Positions 33,148 to 45,135 are shown, counted from the first letter of the stretch. The stretch: DNA of 64,000 bases from Acanthosepion lycidas (GCA_963932145.1 OZ010581.1:81150641-81214640); one strand, 5' to 3'. Numbers and translations are program-made. The notes: generated by a model not told the origin, from the sequence alone.

Positions 33148-33315
33148 GATGGGCCGGTCATGTAATGGTTAGCGTTTCGGAACCAATTCAATCGGCAAGC
33201 CGGATTCAAATTCCAGTGGTGTTTGTTACGTTCATTTTCACACAAATACCATTAATGAATGGTATAAGTCCACATCTTCACCTCAGCTATGGCTTAAAAA
33301 ATAGGCAGACAGGGC
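33148..33315 (+). mobile_element. tRNA-derived SINE
   Basis: The A-box region reads gtcatgtaatggttagcgtt and the B box ccggattcaaattccag, spaced as in a tRNA. The tail is ttacgttcattttcacacaa then atacc, followed by cagctatgg. It has the pol III internal-promoter layout but would not fold as a full tRNA. Confidence 0.7.
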
Positions 33316-33379
33316 TCTTCAATCTTTCTAAGTGAACAGTCTATGAGAAGGATGACTGTGAATTCAAACCCGGTTTGGG

Positions 33380-33505
33380 TATGGGGTTAGCAACTCCATA
33401 TCATAAAAATTTACTTGTTGCGGAAACCACAGCTTCAGCGCCTAGAACAGTAGCCCCCATAATCCTCAGTGAAGTTTACAGAGCTTCGGTGAGGTAGTAA
33501 ATTAA
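33380..33505 (+). repeat. Dispersed repeat, partner of 14603-14745
   Basis: Shares ggtatggggttagcaact, aaaatttac, ttgcggaaacc.cagc and cagtgaag in order. Confidence 0.55.
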
Positions 33506-33819
33506 AATTATCAATGGTGTGTAAGGACAAATAGAGAATGTTCAAGGCGAATCTGCACTTCTCTTGACCGAACAAATTTTTTTCCTTTTCCCTCATGCAT
33601 CTGTCGTTTTGCTTTGTGTTTTTTTCTGTTTTTAGTTTATCACAATCAGATCATTAATTTGCTTTCCACCAATCGGTTACTAATGTCTTTTTTAAATTTG
33701 GACATGCGCTTCACTCTCAGTAAAACCATAACGGCGTTGGATCATTTCTGGGATAGATTCTAGCAATTGATAATTTGATAAAGAAATGGTATCCTTCGTA
33801 AATTTATTATAGGTTAGCT

Positions 33820-34400
33820 GCGAAGAATCTATCTTACATATCTATAAATATACCATTCATCCATGCTTAGAATATTGCTGTTACATATGGTCCGCTGCTC
33901 CTGCTATTCATCTATAAAATAATCAGCAAAAAAGAATCATCAATATTATTGGCCTTATTCTAACGTCTCGACTTCAGTCTCTTTCCTACTGCCATAGGTT
34001 GTTTTCCTGTGTCTTTTCTATAAATGCTTTCAGGGTAAATGTCCAGATGCTCCCTTTGTTATTATACCTAGAGTCTTTGGATTTAAGCGCAATGCTAGAC
34101 TGCCGTCGAGATCTGATCAATTTACAGTTGAGTTGGCTGGATATATCCATAAATTCTATGCTAACAGTTAATTAACTCGCACTACAATCTTGTGGAACTC
34201 ACTTCTGGCTCCAGGCTTCGTTATCATTTTGAATCTACAAAAATTCAAATGCGATGTCAATCGCTATATACTCTCCTCCACGTTACTCTTACTTTGTTCT
34301 CGCTGCTTAGAAATGTATCTGTTTCTAACTCTTTAACACCCAATAGACACTTTGTTTTTCAGTGTCTTAACTGCCTTGCATGGAGTGAACTCGATAAAAA
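33820..34400 (+). pseudogene. LINE 3' fragment, family A
   Basis: The plus strand gives SYIYKYTIHPCLEYCCYIWS, QQKRIINIIG, QSLSYCHRLFS and later VELAGYIHKFYANS in another frame. Same domain and order as 18600-19125, including the ending ttgcatggagtgaactcgat. Many frame breaks. Confidence 0.82.
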
Positions 34401-34585
34401 ATATGTATGTGACGTTGAGTATCGTTTATATTTGAATATGCAAGTGTTCACTGTTTTGACGAAACTGTATCTTTGATTAAAACTCACATGCCACCAGTAT
34501 AACAACCGATTAGTCACAGTAAACCGCATGTATTCGGATACTATTGTAACTCTGGCGTCATATAGTCCAAAATACACGAGACAAG

Positions 34586-34612
34586 AAAGAGAGAGAGAGA
34601 GAGAGAGAGAGA
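34586..34612. repeat. (GA)n
   Basis: A short purine repeat. Confidence 0.9.
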
Positions 34613-36150
34613 CTTGAAAATCCAATTTATTCAGTTCGCGAAACTTTATTGATTTTTTTTTTAAATCCCATGTCCCTTCAGGCCGTAAGCTCTCATGATT
34701 CTTCGCAGATTCCTTTTCTTTATTATCTTTGAATTGTCATGAATTCTTAGAAAAGATATTGGAGTGGTTTTCCGCTACATTCTATGGTTTGGAATTCATA
34801 CTATTCCATCTATTCAAATGGATGACACACAAGTCTATTCTGCTATTTGAATTATGTGGGGGGCGAGAAGAGGTGAAATCATCCAAAGATATTAGTTCGA
34901 AAGTGAACACAAAAGTCTAGTCTTGAATTTGAACTCGACCCGATTCCACATTTGGTGTGGAAAACCGTTACACTATCTGCATATTCTTACTGATTAAAAA
35001 AAAATCTACTGCAAAATATGTAAAGATATTTCTTGCTTGTCAAAGTTCAATGGTTATTAGACAATGTTTACATTTTCGGTGACCAAACGCGTATATGTAC
35101 GTAAAGTTTGTAAAATTGCTGTCAATTTCTTCTGACTTGTAATCAATTCCCGTAATCCATATCCTTACGTCAAACAATCCACCGATACTGACTGCAACCT
35201 GTGTCGTTACAGTAGTCATTAGTTATTGCATGAAAACATATAATTGCGACATAAGGCCGAAGGGAAAGAAAGAAAGGCCTGAATATCCTAAACCTCGCTA
35301 TAATCATCCATGACCCATTCGTTCTTAGAATTGATTCAACCACAAGAACTCATCTAGCCCATTCAATCCAATATATACAAAACCGCATATTAACAGGGAT
35401 CCTACAAAGACACCCATGACGTAAAGAATTGGTAAAATAAAAAATCTTTTGGGGCTTTTCCCTTTTTTTTAAATATATAAAAATCTATTATATGAACTGT
35501 AAGGGGAGGGATGAACTCATTAACAAAAAATAAAGTACAACGAAACATTCACACTAAAAGAAAACAAAAAATAAAATATATTAGTAGGACCCATACACCC
35601 GACTTTGTTACGGCAAGATCGTTGATAGCCTGGATTTGTTTTTTTTTCTTTTTAAGGCGGTATGAAACTTAAGTAATAGCAGATATATAAATGATTTAAT
35701 ATTTTATGAGTACACTGCAACTAGAACAGCTCCATGTCTTTATTTGAAAATTTCTATTAAAAAAAGATTAACTACTCTATATTTCTGTTATTGTCTTAGT
35801 TTCAAGTTTCTTTTTTTTTATGATGCAAGTGATAGTGTTTTCAAAATGTTTAGGCACCATTTTTTTTTCATTGCTTGATTGACAGGCATACACATTTTCT
35901 TTACACACTTCGATCTTTTTTCTCCTCCAATCTTATGAACGTTTGATACTGATCTCTTGTTAATCAATAGCGTTTTATTCTCAGTTTTTATAATTATTGA
36001 TCACAGCTGATATTCCAATCGGATCCCATATCACGATCTAAAAATCGATCTGTTTGTACTGGGAATTCCCGATGGATGTTCTATTCACTACTTTATAGAA
36101 TTGATCTGACTATTTTTCATCAACAAATCCTACAGGCTTCTTCTAGATAG
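34613..36150. other. No gene recognised
   Basis: No supported feature. Confidence 0.5.
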
Positions 36151-36452
36151 TAATGCTACTATCATTTCTCCTCCTGCAATATTCCTCTTCTTCAACTAAT
36201 ACAAATACTATTATTTCTACACCACTCCTCCTCTTCTTCCTCTTTTCTCTCATCTCTTTTCTTCTCTCCGCTCCTACTTCTCTTTTCCCGCTTCTTCTCT
36301 CCTCCTTTTTTCTCTACTCCTCTTCTCTCCTCTTTCTCATTTTCTCCTTCAACGTCTTTTCTCTTCTCCGTTTCCTGTTTCTTCTTCTTCTTCTTCTTCT
36401 TCTTCTTCTTCTTCTTCTTCTTCTTCTTCTTCTTCTTCTTCTTCTTCTTCAC
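36150..36452. repeat. Pyrimidine tract with (TTC)n
   Basis: CT-rich plus strand with over 70 bp of pure TTC at about 36379-36450, a homopurine-homopyrimidine run capable in principle of triplex formation. Confidence 0.95.
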
Positions 36453-36466
36453 ACAATAATAATAAT

Positions 36467-36520
36467 ATGCGTGCGTGCGTGCGTGCGTGTATTTATACAT
36501 ATGCGTGTGTGGGTGTATAA

Positions 36521-36613
<93 letters not shown>

Positions 36614-36696
36614 CATATATATATATATACACACATACACATATATATATATACATACATGTTTGTGTGTATGTGTATGTGTGTGAGAGAGAGAGA
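36467..36696. repeat. GCGT/TA/CATA/GT/GA compound microsatellite
   Basis: (GCGT)n, over 70 bp of TA, CATA units, GT and GA. The large Tyr/Ile and Leu/Lys-rich frames here are artefacts. Confidence 0.95.
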
Positions 36697-37019
36697 GAAA
36701 CGTAGTAGCACAGGAAAAAATCATTTATTTCCACTGGGAGGCCATATTGTCATTATTATTAGCAAATCAACACCACCATTATACTTATCAATATGTATGC
36801 ATCCATACTTGAGAGTGCTAGGTCAAAAGTGAGATTAACATATATATCATAAAAAATATTATTCCTGTTTTGAATTTCATGAGAGTCTATATTACTGTGT
36901 AAGAGTAAGAGATCCGTTGATATTTGCATGTGAGCGCACATGGCTCTGCTTATATTGGTATCTACCTACTATCGCATGAAAAATAAACATTTTCACACAA
37001 ACATTTACTTTTCTTGTCT
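36697..37019. other. No gene recognised
   Basis: Unique-looking sequence. Confidence 0.5.
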
Positions 37020-37695
37020 TTTCTCCCATGAATTGGTTTTATAGAGTTTCCTGTCACCATTTAAATTTTATCCCCATTTTTTTTGTTATGTTTCTCGTGG
37101 TTCTATCGGTGATTTCTTTGTGGATAACATTTTTTTTTAAATCTTTACTTTCTTAAGATGAGATTTCAAGAGTGGTTTTTGAAAGTACTTTTCTTTTTGA
37201 TTACTTTTTGATTTCTTTTGATTCTCGGCGTATTTTCATTCTTTATCTTTTGATTTATTTTTACATATATTGTATTAGATTTCAGGGTTTTACTTTTGGG
37301 CTTGATTTACTGTCTGTTAGTATGTTATATTATTTTTATATTTATTACTATTTTTTAATATTACTTTTGTTTATCATTTTCATTGTGTTATTTTATTTAT
37401 AATGATTGTTATGCTTTTAATGTTTGAATATATACCTTTTCACATTTTTATATTTCCTGCTGCTGTTTGGTTCTTAAACTATTTGAAAATCCATCGGTTC
37501 TTTTGTTTTCTTTTCTTAATTATTTTTTTTTCGCTTTTTACTTGAAGATTCTTTCTCTAGACCTTTCTTTCAAAATATTATTTACTCCTTTCCTAGCATT
37601 GTTTCTAATTTTCTTTTTCATTTCTAGCTTCATGCTTTATTTAATTATTTCATTTATCTATTTTTATTTTCCCGTCTAAATGTTTACCATTTTAC

Positions 37696-37756
<61 letters not shown>

Positions 37757-38260
37757 TGTGTTTATTTTAAAGTTGCATTTTCAAATTTTCCTTTATGTCT
37801 GTTTTTTTTTTTATTTTTTTATTTCTTCCTTTTTCTTAACTTTAACATTATATTTTTTCCTTTCTTTATTCTTTCTTTTTTTTTTCTATTTTCTTTTTGA
37901 ATTTTTCTTTCATTTTTGTTTCTTTTACTTTTTCCTATTTCTCGTTCTGTTCGCACTGTTTTTATCTCTTTCTGTTTTGATCTCTCTGTTTTCTCCTTTC
38001 CCTTTCCTTTTCTCTTTATTTTTTCTCTATTTTCTTTTTTTCTTTCTTTCTTTCTTTCTCTCTTTCTCTCTCTCTTTTCTGTATTTATTTTAATCTTAGA
38101 TTTTACAATTTGTTTTGCTTTTATTTTTGCCCCTTTCATTTCATTACTGATATTTCTCATGGATTTATATTCAATCGATTCACTCTTGACTCATTGCTGG
38201 ATATTTGTAAACTTTTTTTATTTATTTCTATTGCAAGACAAGATAGAATAAATGCTAACT
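37020..38260. repeat. 1.2-kb T/C-biased region with (TTTC)n
   Basis: The plus strand is overwhelmingly T with C. Pure TTTC runs at 37698-37755 and shorter TTTC/CT runs near 38036-38075. The Phe/Leu-rich frames on plus and Lys/Glu/Arg-rich frames on minus arise from composition. Confidence 0.9.
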
Positions 38261-38600
38261 AATAAATAATAGGTTCTTTTGAGTAAATAAGGACAGATGG
38301 CACATGCCTTGCAGTCGTCTATATCAATTAAAGATTTATTTTCTCCTTTCTTTCCTTCCTGACTTGGACTTTGATGATCGCCACTGTACAGGTTGACAAT
38401 ATTGATATTGAAAATATTGATAATAAAGTATTTTCAGGTGTTAGACAAACAAACTAAGGACAGATTAATTTTCACATTGAGAAATAAATTCAAAATATAC
38501 AGACAACACAGGCATTCTCGAAGCAGTTTACATTCAAATGCACAAACAAGGCCTGTGTTAGAAAAAGAGTATCTTATTCGCACATTACGTTTATTTGGTA
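38261..38600. other. No gene recognised
   Basis: A 75-codon frame at 38393-38620 runs into the MITE and shows no domain. Confidence 0.5.
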
Positions 38601-38702
38601 TTAGGTTGGAGCAAAAATAATGACGTAATAATGTCGTTTTTTGACGTTAAAAAATACGCCAAAAAACGACATTATTCCGTCATTATTTTTGCACCAACCT
38701 AA
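38601..38702. mobile_element. 102-bp mariner-type MITE
   Basis: Starts ttaggttggagcaaaaataa and ends in its complement. Near-palindromic interior with tgacgtaataatgtcgtttt. Flanked by TA (38599-38600 and 38703-38704). Confidence 0.95.
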
Positions 38703-39159
38703 TAGTTACTCATTTCTTATTAGTACACATATCCAACATTTACCTTTTTATTCGTGAATTATTTTACTAATAAATTGTTTTTATTCGTGTTCCGAAATTT
38801 CTCCCTTTTCGTCAATATTTTGGTTTTCGTGAATATCACCTTTTATCTCGCATCATATATAACAATGGATTCCTTCTGAAGAAATGTTGCTTGCAAGAAA
38901 TCTAAAGTAAATTCAATAGGGAAAATATCTATGTAACTTTCAAGTCATTATATTTGTGTTGTGGTACAAATGTTTGTTCAAATATTACCGTTATAGATAC
39001 CACAGTAACATTATTAGCGAGCTGTTACATCCGAATCTGGCATAAGTTTAATTTAGAGCCAAGCTTTCTTTTCTGCAGTTTTGCTTGCCATGTGGTGTTG
39101 TCGTCCATTAGACGTAGGTTGCTGAAATTATGGATTGATCCATGTCTTCCGGTTGAACA

Positions 39160-39165
<6 letters not shown>
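38703..39165. other. No gene recognised
   Basis: Unique sequence between two MITE copies. Confidence 0.5.
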
Positions 39166-39244
<79 letters not shown>

Positions 39245-39338
39245 GTTGGTGCAAAAATAATGACGTAATAATGTCGTTTTCGGACATTAAAAAATACGTC
39301 AAAAAACGACATAATTACGTCATTATTTTTGCACCAAC

Positions 39339-39422
<84 letters not shown>

Positions 39423-39440
39423 TGTATGTATAATTATTTA
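39166..39440. repeat. (TA)n with CATA/TGTA units, split by a MITE
   Basis: TA runs 39172-39240 and again from 39343. The MITE at 39241-39342 sits inside what was one tract. Confidence 0.95.
39241..39342. mobile_element. 102-bp mariner-type MITE inside (TA)n
   Basis: Same length and nearly the same sequence as 38601-38702 (shared tgacgtaataatgtcgtttt and aaaaaacgaca). The TA target preference makes (TA)n a natural landing site. Confidence 0.95.
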
Positions 39441-39519
39441 TATATATATGTATATAATTATATATATTTATATAATTATATAAAATTATATATATATATA
39501 TATAAATCTTTCTAGATAT

Positions 39520-40465
39520 AACATTAGTCTAAATAAAAAATATATACCAATCCTTATAAAAAACCTAATAGCAATCGTTTATATATCCACCCGAAGTCAA
39601 ATCATCCCCCATCAATAATAAAGCATGCCCCTTCATCCATAGAAAATCGAATAAGTATAAATTTTGCTGATGCAAAAATATTCTGTGACAGTATTTTTTA
39701 TAATAAAGATTTAAAGAATAGTGGCTATAAATGCCCTGATATTAATTATGTAAAAACAATACGAATAACCAGAGAAGAAATACAAACAGAAAATCAATTG
39801 ATATTAACCCCCATTCAACCAAGTGGGTAATAGTAATTCAGGACAAATTTTCTTCCTTAAACGGAAAAAGATTTTCCTAGATATAATATACTTAGCAAAC
39901 ATTTTTAATAAAAATACCCTAAAATTAAGTTATAGTTGTACTGAAAATTTAGAATAAATTATAAAATACCTAATAACATTTTAAATAAATACTTAAGCCA
40001 AAATCAAAGAAATAGTGATCCAGAAATAAGAATAAAAAGAGTAAAGAAAAATTATGTAACTGTAGGAATCCTTCAGATTGTCCATTGAATAATAAATGTC
40101 TCGCATAATCTATAGTTTACCAATGTACTATCTCATCTATTGAGAATCCTAATATTGAAAAGTTTTATATTGGAAGCACTAAAAATAGATTTAAATTAAA
40201 AGGGAGCGAACAGCTATCTTTCGTCAACAATAATAATTATCGCAGTCAAACATTCCTATCCAAATATTTTTGGCATTTAAAAAAACCAATAAAACACACA
40301 CTGTAAAAATGGAAATTGATAAAAAACGAAAACATGTGCCTCTTTAAATGACCTATGTCCTTTGTGCCTACATTAAGAATATATTTTTAAGTTTTTGAAA
40401 AATAAAGATTTATTAAATCAAAGAAATGAAGTTTTTGTAGACATTGTATTATGTTTACTTTAAAA
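39520..40465 (+). pseudogene. Retroelement C-terminal fragment, GIY-YIG-like
   Basis: Read across frames, the plus strand gives FNKNTLKLSYSCTENLE, CNCRNPSDCPLNNKCLA, IVYQCTISSIENP, EKFYIGSTKNRFKL and FLSKYFWHLKK, then LNQRNEVFVD. The CNCR..CPLN..CL motif, FYIGST and LSKYIW-like block match the C-terminal part of a retroelement family in aquatic invertebrates, ending in a GIY-YIG-type nuclease. The RT core is not recognised upstream. Extremely AT-rich with many stops. Confidence 0.65.
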
Positions 40466-41210
40466 AATAATTAATTATAAAAATTGTATAATTATATATC
40501 TATTATTTGATGAAAAATAAGAAAGTAAGAAAATGCTTAATTAAATTCTAATATATTAATTGTAGAATGCTGTATATTTTGTTAATAAATATAATAAATA
40601 TAGTATTTTACATCCTTATAAATAAAATTATAAATATAAAATATATGACTTAATCATATTTGAAAGCATCTTTAAGAAAAACCCCAATGTATTTTATAAA
40701 ATAAGAAAATAAATTTTTAAAAATTAAAAAAATATGCCTATTGTATTGTAGTGTATCATAAAAACCCAGTAAGTGATGATACGTTCTCATATAGACGGAA
40801 ACCATTATCAACAGACAGAAATTACAAACCCACACCTAACTCTTAACCGATATTTACTTTGCCAACTTTAATTATACTTGTATCATGATTCGTAAAAAAA
40901 TCAACCCCCCTTAAAAATTATATAGTCTCACTTCCCCACGAACTTAAACTATATATTAATATTTAGTTTTAAAAAGAGTTAATTAATTTTTCCAAAGTTA
41001 TTCAAAATCACTTGAAAGGAGTATATAAACTTAAAATTTTATGTTCAATTTAAGATTTAGGTTTTGGTTTCGAAACATGATAATTTCCGTGTCGCGATTA
41101 ATAAATATGTTTAAATAATTATAATATTATGCTCTACTTTGTAGTGAGCACTGTTTTTAAAAATAAATGCTACAGAAATCTGGATTATAAATCTGACTGT
41201 TCTTTCTTTA
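40466..41210. other. Very AT-rich sequence, no gene recognised
   Basis: Long A/T runs. It may be decayed flank of the retroelement to the left. Confidence 0.5.
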
Positions 41211-41211
41211 T

Positions 41212-41282
<71 letters not shown>

Positions 41283-41283
41283 A
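41212..41283. repeat. (CA)n(TA)n(GA)n microsatellite
   Basis: CA, TA and GA blocks in series. Confidence 0.95.
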
Positions 41284-41352
41284 AGTTGCAAATTAAAAAA
41301 TAATAATGTTTTTTTGTGAAAGTATTTATTTATTTATATATATATATTTGAT

Positions 41353-41381
41353 ATTTCAGATTGGCCTCAATCTTTCTTCAG
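41353..41381 (-). ncRNA. Hammerhead-like core
   Basis: The minus strand reads CTGAAGA, A, then stem AGATTG, loop AGGC, stem CAATCT, then GAAAT. The six-pair stem is perfect and sits where helix II would, with one extra A after CTGAAGA. The surrounding repeat is unidentified but lies between microsatellites like the PLE-type elements. Confidence 0.5.
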
Positions 41382-41498
41382 AAATAACTGTTTGTTTACA
41401 AGTAGCGTCCGTCGCAAGATACGGACGTCACGTGATATGGAACGCCACTGTTCGAAAATTCTTAACATAAATCTAACTGTAATAATATTTTAGATGTT

Positions 41499-41502
<4 letters not shown>

Positions 41503-41580
<78 letters not shown>
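41503..41580. repeat. (TA)n microsatellite
   Basis: About 78 bp of TA. Confidence 0.95.
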
Positions 41581-41583
<3 letters not shown>

Positions 41584-42094
41584 TTGGAGTAAAATATGGA
41601 TTAGATTTCGCCAGGATGATAATTTAAGGTACAAAGCGGGACTCGTTTTATAAATTTAACCTGTTTCACCATTTTTTTTTTATTCGTGTTTTACCATAAT
41701 ACAATAAAATAATGGAAGAGATGAGAACATCAGGCTATTTTTTTGTTTTCATTTGTTTTTGGTTGTTTGTATTTCATTTGTTAAGTAGACCTTCTGTGTA
41801 TTTTTTCCTGTTAAGCATCGTTTTTGTGCATAATGTTTGTGAGTTTGTTCATCCCATTTCCAGTTGGTTTATGAAGGATTTTGTTGAAAATGTGTCTGAG
41901 TTTTCTTCATGTCTTGTACTCTTCATATCCAGACATATCTTAGATTGAGTTTGTTTGCCATGTGTTTATTAATGGTCAAATATTTACCAGGATTACTTCT
42001 AATTATTTTCTACGTGATTTCCCAAACACGCTTTATTACATCACATGGCTTTTATAAAATCCGTAGTTAACGAATCTAAGATTTGCATACTTAA

Positions 42095-42104
<10 letters not shown>
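41581..42104. other. No gene recognised
   Basis: A 78-codon hydrophobic frame (41712-41948) is T-rich and shows no family motif. Not supported as a gene. Confidence 0.5.
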
Positions 42105-42150
<46 letters not shown>

Positions 42151-42218
42151 CGTGTGTGTTTGCGTGTGTGTTTGCGTGTGTCTGTGTCTGTGAGTCTGCG
42201 TGTGTATGTGTGTGTATT
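42105..42218. repeat. (TA)n(GT)n microsatellite
   Basis: TA then an imperfect GT/GTTTGCGT block. Confidence 0.95.
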
Positions 42219-42344
42219 TAGGATGCACTAGATAAATTGTCATGTAAATTACGGAAAAACGAAAATGATACTGATATCTCATTTTAAAAGATATATTAAA
42301 TATCTTGAAATACTAAAGTGTCAATTTTTTCAATAAAATCGCCA

Positions 42345-42466
42345 TTGACTTCAATCACAACCTCCTGAGAACTTCGGAATCTCCTTCAACTCTTCTGAAC
42401 GGTCTCCCTTTTAGGTTATGAATGCTGCCATATTCCTTGTCGTCAGGTCATCTTTGGTGTTAAAAG

Positions 42467-42500
<34 letters not shown>

Positions 42501-42990
42501 TGGGGGGATCTCACTCAACTGCGTCCTATATAATAATCATGTGGGTTGCAATCCTGAGTGTTAGGTGGTCGAAGAAGTTATTTGATAGCTATGACTGCAT
42601 TTTCCTGCATGCGTGACATGATGCAGAGTCCTGTTGCCAGAAATAGGTTCTTCCATCAGCCACCTACCTGACCCATGGCTGCACAACATCGTCAAGGCAC
42701 TTGATAAATGCCGCCGTGTTGAGACTGAGGCCCTGTGGGTAGATGAATGGTGGCATAACATCGCCATCCCTAGTGATCACTCCAAATACCTTTGTAATCA
42801 CCATTAGAATCATCCATCTCTATCCGAATCCTCTTCACTGTCTTCAGTTTGGCATCCAAATATTCAAATGTTCGTATTGGAGTTTCTGGCGCGAATGCCA
42901 AGCAGCAAATCATGCCGTTTCCAAACAAGCAATGGGCTTCAAGCATGGTTTTCAGGCCGAGCTACTGTGGTGGCAAAAAATTAAAATGAT
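42345..42990 (-). pseudogene. mariner/Tc1-type transposase remnant
   Basis: The minus strand, across frames, gives KGIWSDH-like sequence, VFGVITRDGDVMPPFIYPQG, LNTAAFIKCLDDVVQPWV and TYFWQQDSASCHACRKMQS (the QQD Asp block), then NNFFDHLTLRIATH. This is a Tc1/mariner DDE layout of a different lineage from the copy at 12290. A 29-bp poly-T (poly-A on the coding strand) at about 42470-42499 interrupts the frame. Multiple stops. Confidence 0.8.
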
Positions 42991-43515
42991 TGATTTAAAC
43001 AGAAGAAAATTAAAATGAACTTGATACCAAGGAAGTCACACAAAGCATAAACGCTGTTGCAAAACACGTACAACTTTTGAAAGCTAAAACAATATTTTGA
43101 AAATTCAGACAGATCTATTGTGTGCTAAAGACTGATTTTCAGTGAAGAATATTCAGCGTCAGATGAGGAAGATGGTAATGTAAAAGCCCGCAACGAATAT
43201 TAAACGCCTAAGGTGGGAAAAGAGGGAAAGAAAGCAAGCAAAAAAGAATGAGATAGAAAAGAAAGCAGTAATAACACAAGAGTCTACAAAAATTGATACC
43301 CATTCATATTTTATATGCCGTCGGCGCGGCGCCATTTGCCCACATGCTGCGAAAGCGATCGATTGTTTCGGGTGACACGTGGAGCGTGTACTCGAGCAAC
43401 CCCTGCACAACAACATCCCGAGCTACTTCCCCACCTACCCAAAAGTCGAATAAATCTAAAGATAAACTAATAAAGCAACAAATCCTCTTTCACTTGTCAC
43501 CTGCTATCGTCACTG
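42991..43515. other. No gene recognised; local GC rise
   Basis: 43315-43445 is clearly GC-richer (gtcggcgcggcgcc) than its surroundings but has no identifiable domain or repeat. Confidence 0.45.

Positions 43516-43576
<61 letters not shown>
43516..43576. repeat. (CA)n(TA)n microsatellite
   Basis: CA then TA. Confidence 0.95.
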
Positions 43577-43578
<2 letters not shown>

Positions 43579-43807
43579 TGAAAGTATTTTGGATGAAAAA
43601 TGTAAAATAAATTTGTTTTCCGGGAAATTTTCGATTCAGCGTGGGAGAATATACCGAGAGTTAAAAAATATTATAAATTCTGATGTAATCACAATATTGC
43701 TTTGAAAATACAGTTTTCTGTGACATAAAATAGTTAGTTTCTCTTCTGTGTACACGGTATTTTTGTGAACTTTCCCTTTCATCTTTCTCACACTCTCTCC
43801 GTATGTA

Positions 43808-43810
<3 letters not shown>
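43577..43810. other. No gene recognised
   Basis: Short unique stretch. Confidence 0.5.
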
Positions 43811-43871
<61 letters not shown>

Positions 43872-43901
43872 ACACACACATATATATATATAACTATATT
43901 T

Positions 43902-43987
<86 letters not shown>
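43811..43987. repeat. (TA)n/(CA)n microsatellite cluster
   Basis: TA, CA, TA, CA and TA blocks totalling about 175 bp. Confidence 0.95.
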
Positions 43988-43990
<3 letters not shown>

Positions 43991-44297
43991 ATAACAGGAG
44001 TGGCAGGGATTAAACAATTATGAAGTGTAGAATAAAATTATTAATAAAGTAACTAGAGACAAAATACCATTCCACCTAAAATGTGAAATATTATCTTCAG
44101 AGAACTGATATTAAGCGTATATGAAATCTCTAGGAAGTTTTTAAGCTATATATATAGCTATATATATATAGTTAAATTAATAAAACAAGGACAAACGAAA
44201 AGGTATAATATAATCAGCACGAAAAACATTTATTAAATATTATTTTTTAACCATATGGCAGAATTGAAGCAGGGAAAGAAATGTTGTGAATACGGAA

Positions 44298-44326
44298 TTT
44301 TAAGTCACGGCTGTGTCCTTCATCAA
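44298..44326 (-). ncRNA. Degenerate hammerhead-like core
   Basis: The minus strand reads TTGATGA, A, GGACACAGCCGTGACT, TAAAA. Compared with CTGATGA...GAAA it has lost the first C and the G, and the stem keeps only part of its pairs. A decayed copy at best. Confidence 0.25.
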
Positions 44327-45032
44327 CGGAGCGAAAAATGGGAATTACTCACTGACAGTTGTTTTTGCAGACAGTGTATTTTCTGGTGGAATACATATTG
44401 TTAGCAAAAACCTGATCTCTGTCTAAATCCTCACTGTGCGAAACGTTTCATGCAAATAAAATTTCAATCGGTGTAAAAGCGTCAGGCCGCATTATTAGTG
44501 GTAGTAGGGAGAGTGGGGAGTAAGTCTGTAAACATAGATGAAGAGAGTTGCGAAGTCGGGAAGACATCTCGCGTGTAGCCAATGTAGCCGAAATATTTTT
44601 TAAACTTTCCATAATAAATTCATACATCTTTTATATTTAGCATGCTTTCTTCAACAGAAATCAGAAATTTCCTGTTCAGTCCTTAAAAATATACATGAAA
44701 ATGAAATCAAATTATTCAACAACGTTTAGAGACAAATATTCAAATATGTATTTTATTATTGGCTTATATTATAAAATTTATCTGTTTATAACTGTCCATT
44801 ATTTTTTTAACAATACTGTAATTACTTAGATAATGTAATACTTGGCAAACAAAATAGTTACCTATTTTCCAATCTTAAATTTTTAGAAAATTTTAATTAA
44901 TCGGTAAATATTTTTTAAAAATATCAATTTTCAGTAACTGTGGTTAAACTGAAGCATGTTTTACCGCTCTAATCGAGTATTGGTATATTTTAGCGCCCCT
45001 AATCGAATGCTTATTAATCGATTGATTCCTAC

Positions 45033-45037
<5 letters not shown>
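44327..45037. other. No gene recognised
   Basis: AT-rich sequence. Confidence 0.5.
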
Positions 45038-45074
<37 letters not shown>

Positions 45075-45089
45075 AATCCAAAAGCTAAG

Positions 45090-45133
<44 letters not shown>
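45038..45133. repeat. Paired (TA)n tracts
   Basis: Two TA blocks separated by a 22-bp spacer. Confidence 0.95.

Positions 45134-45135
<2 letters not shown>

Noticed and set aside
33148-33225. Functional tRNA gene
   Set aside because: A and B boxes are present but acceptor and anticodon arms do not close; it continues into a SINE tail.
36153-36734. Frames of 140-180 codons over microsatellites on both strands
   Set aside because: They translate to Leu, Lys, Tyr or Ile runs dictated by TTC and TA repeats; no gene evidence. The same applies to frames over the other microsatellites, such as 159-584 and 55333-55692.
37680-38160. 137- and 113-codon Phe-rich/Lys-rich frames
   Set aside because: Direct consequence of T/C bias; frames exist on both strands and in several phases.
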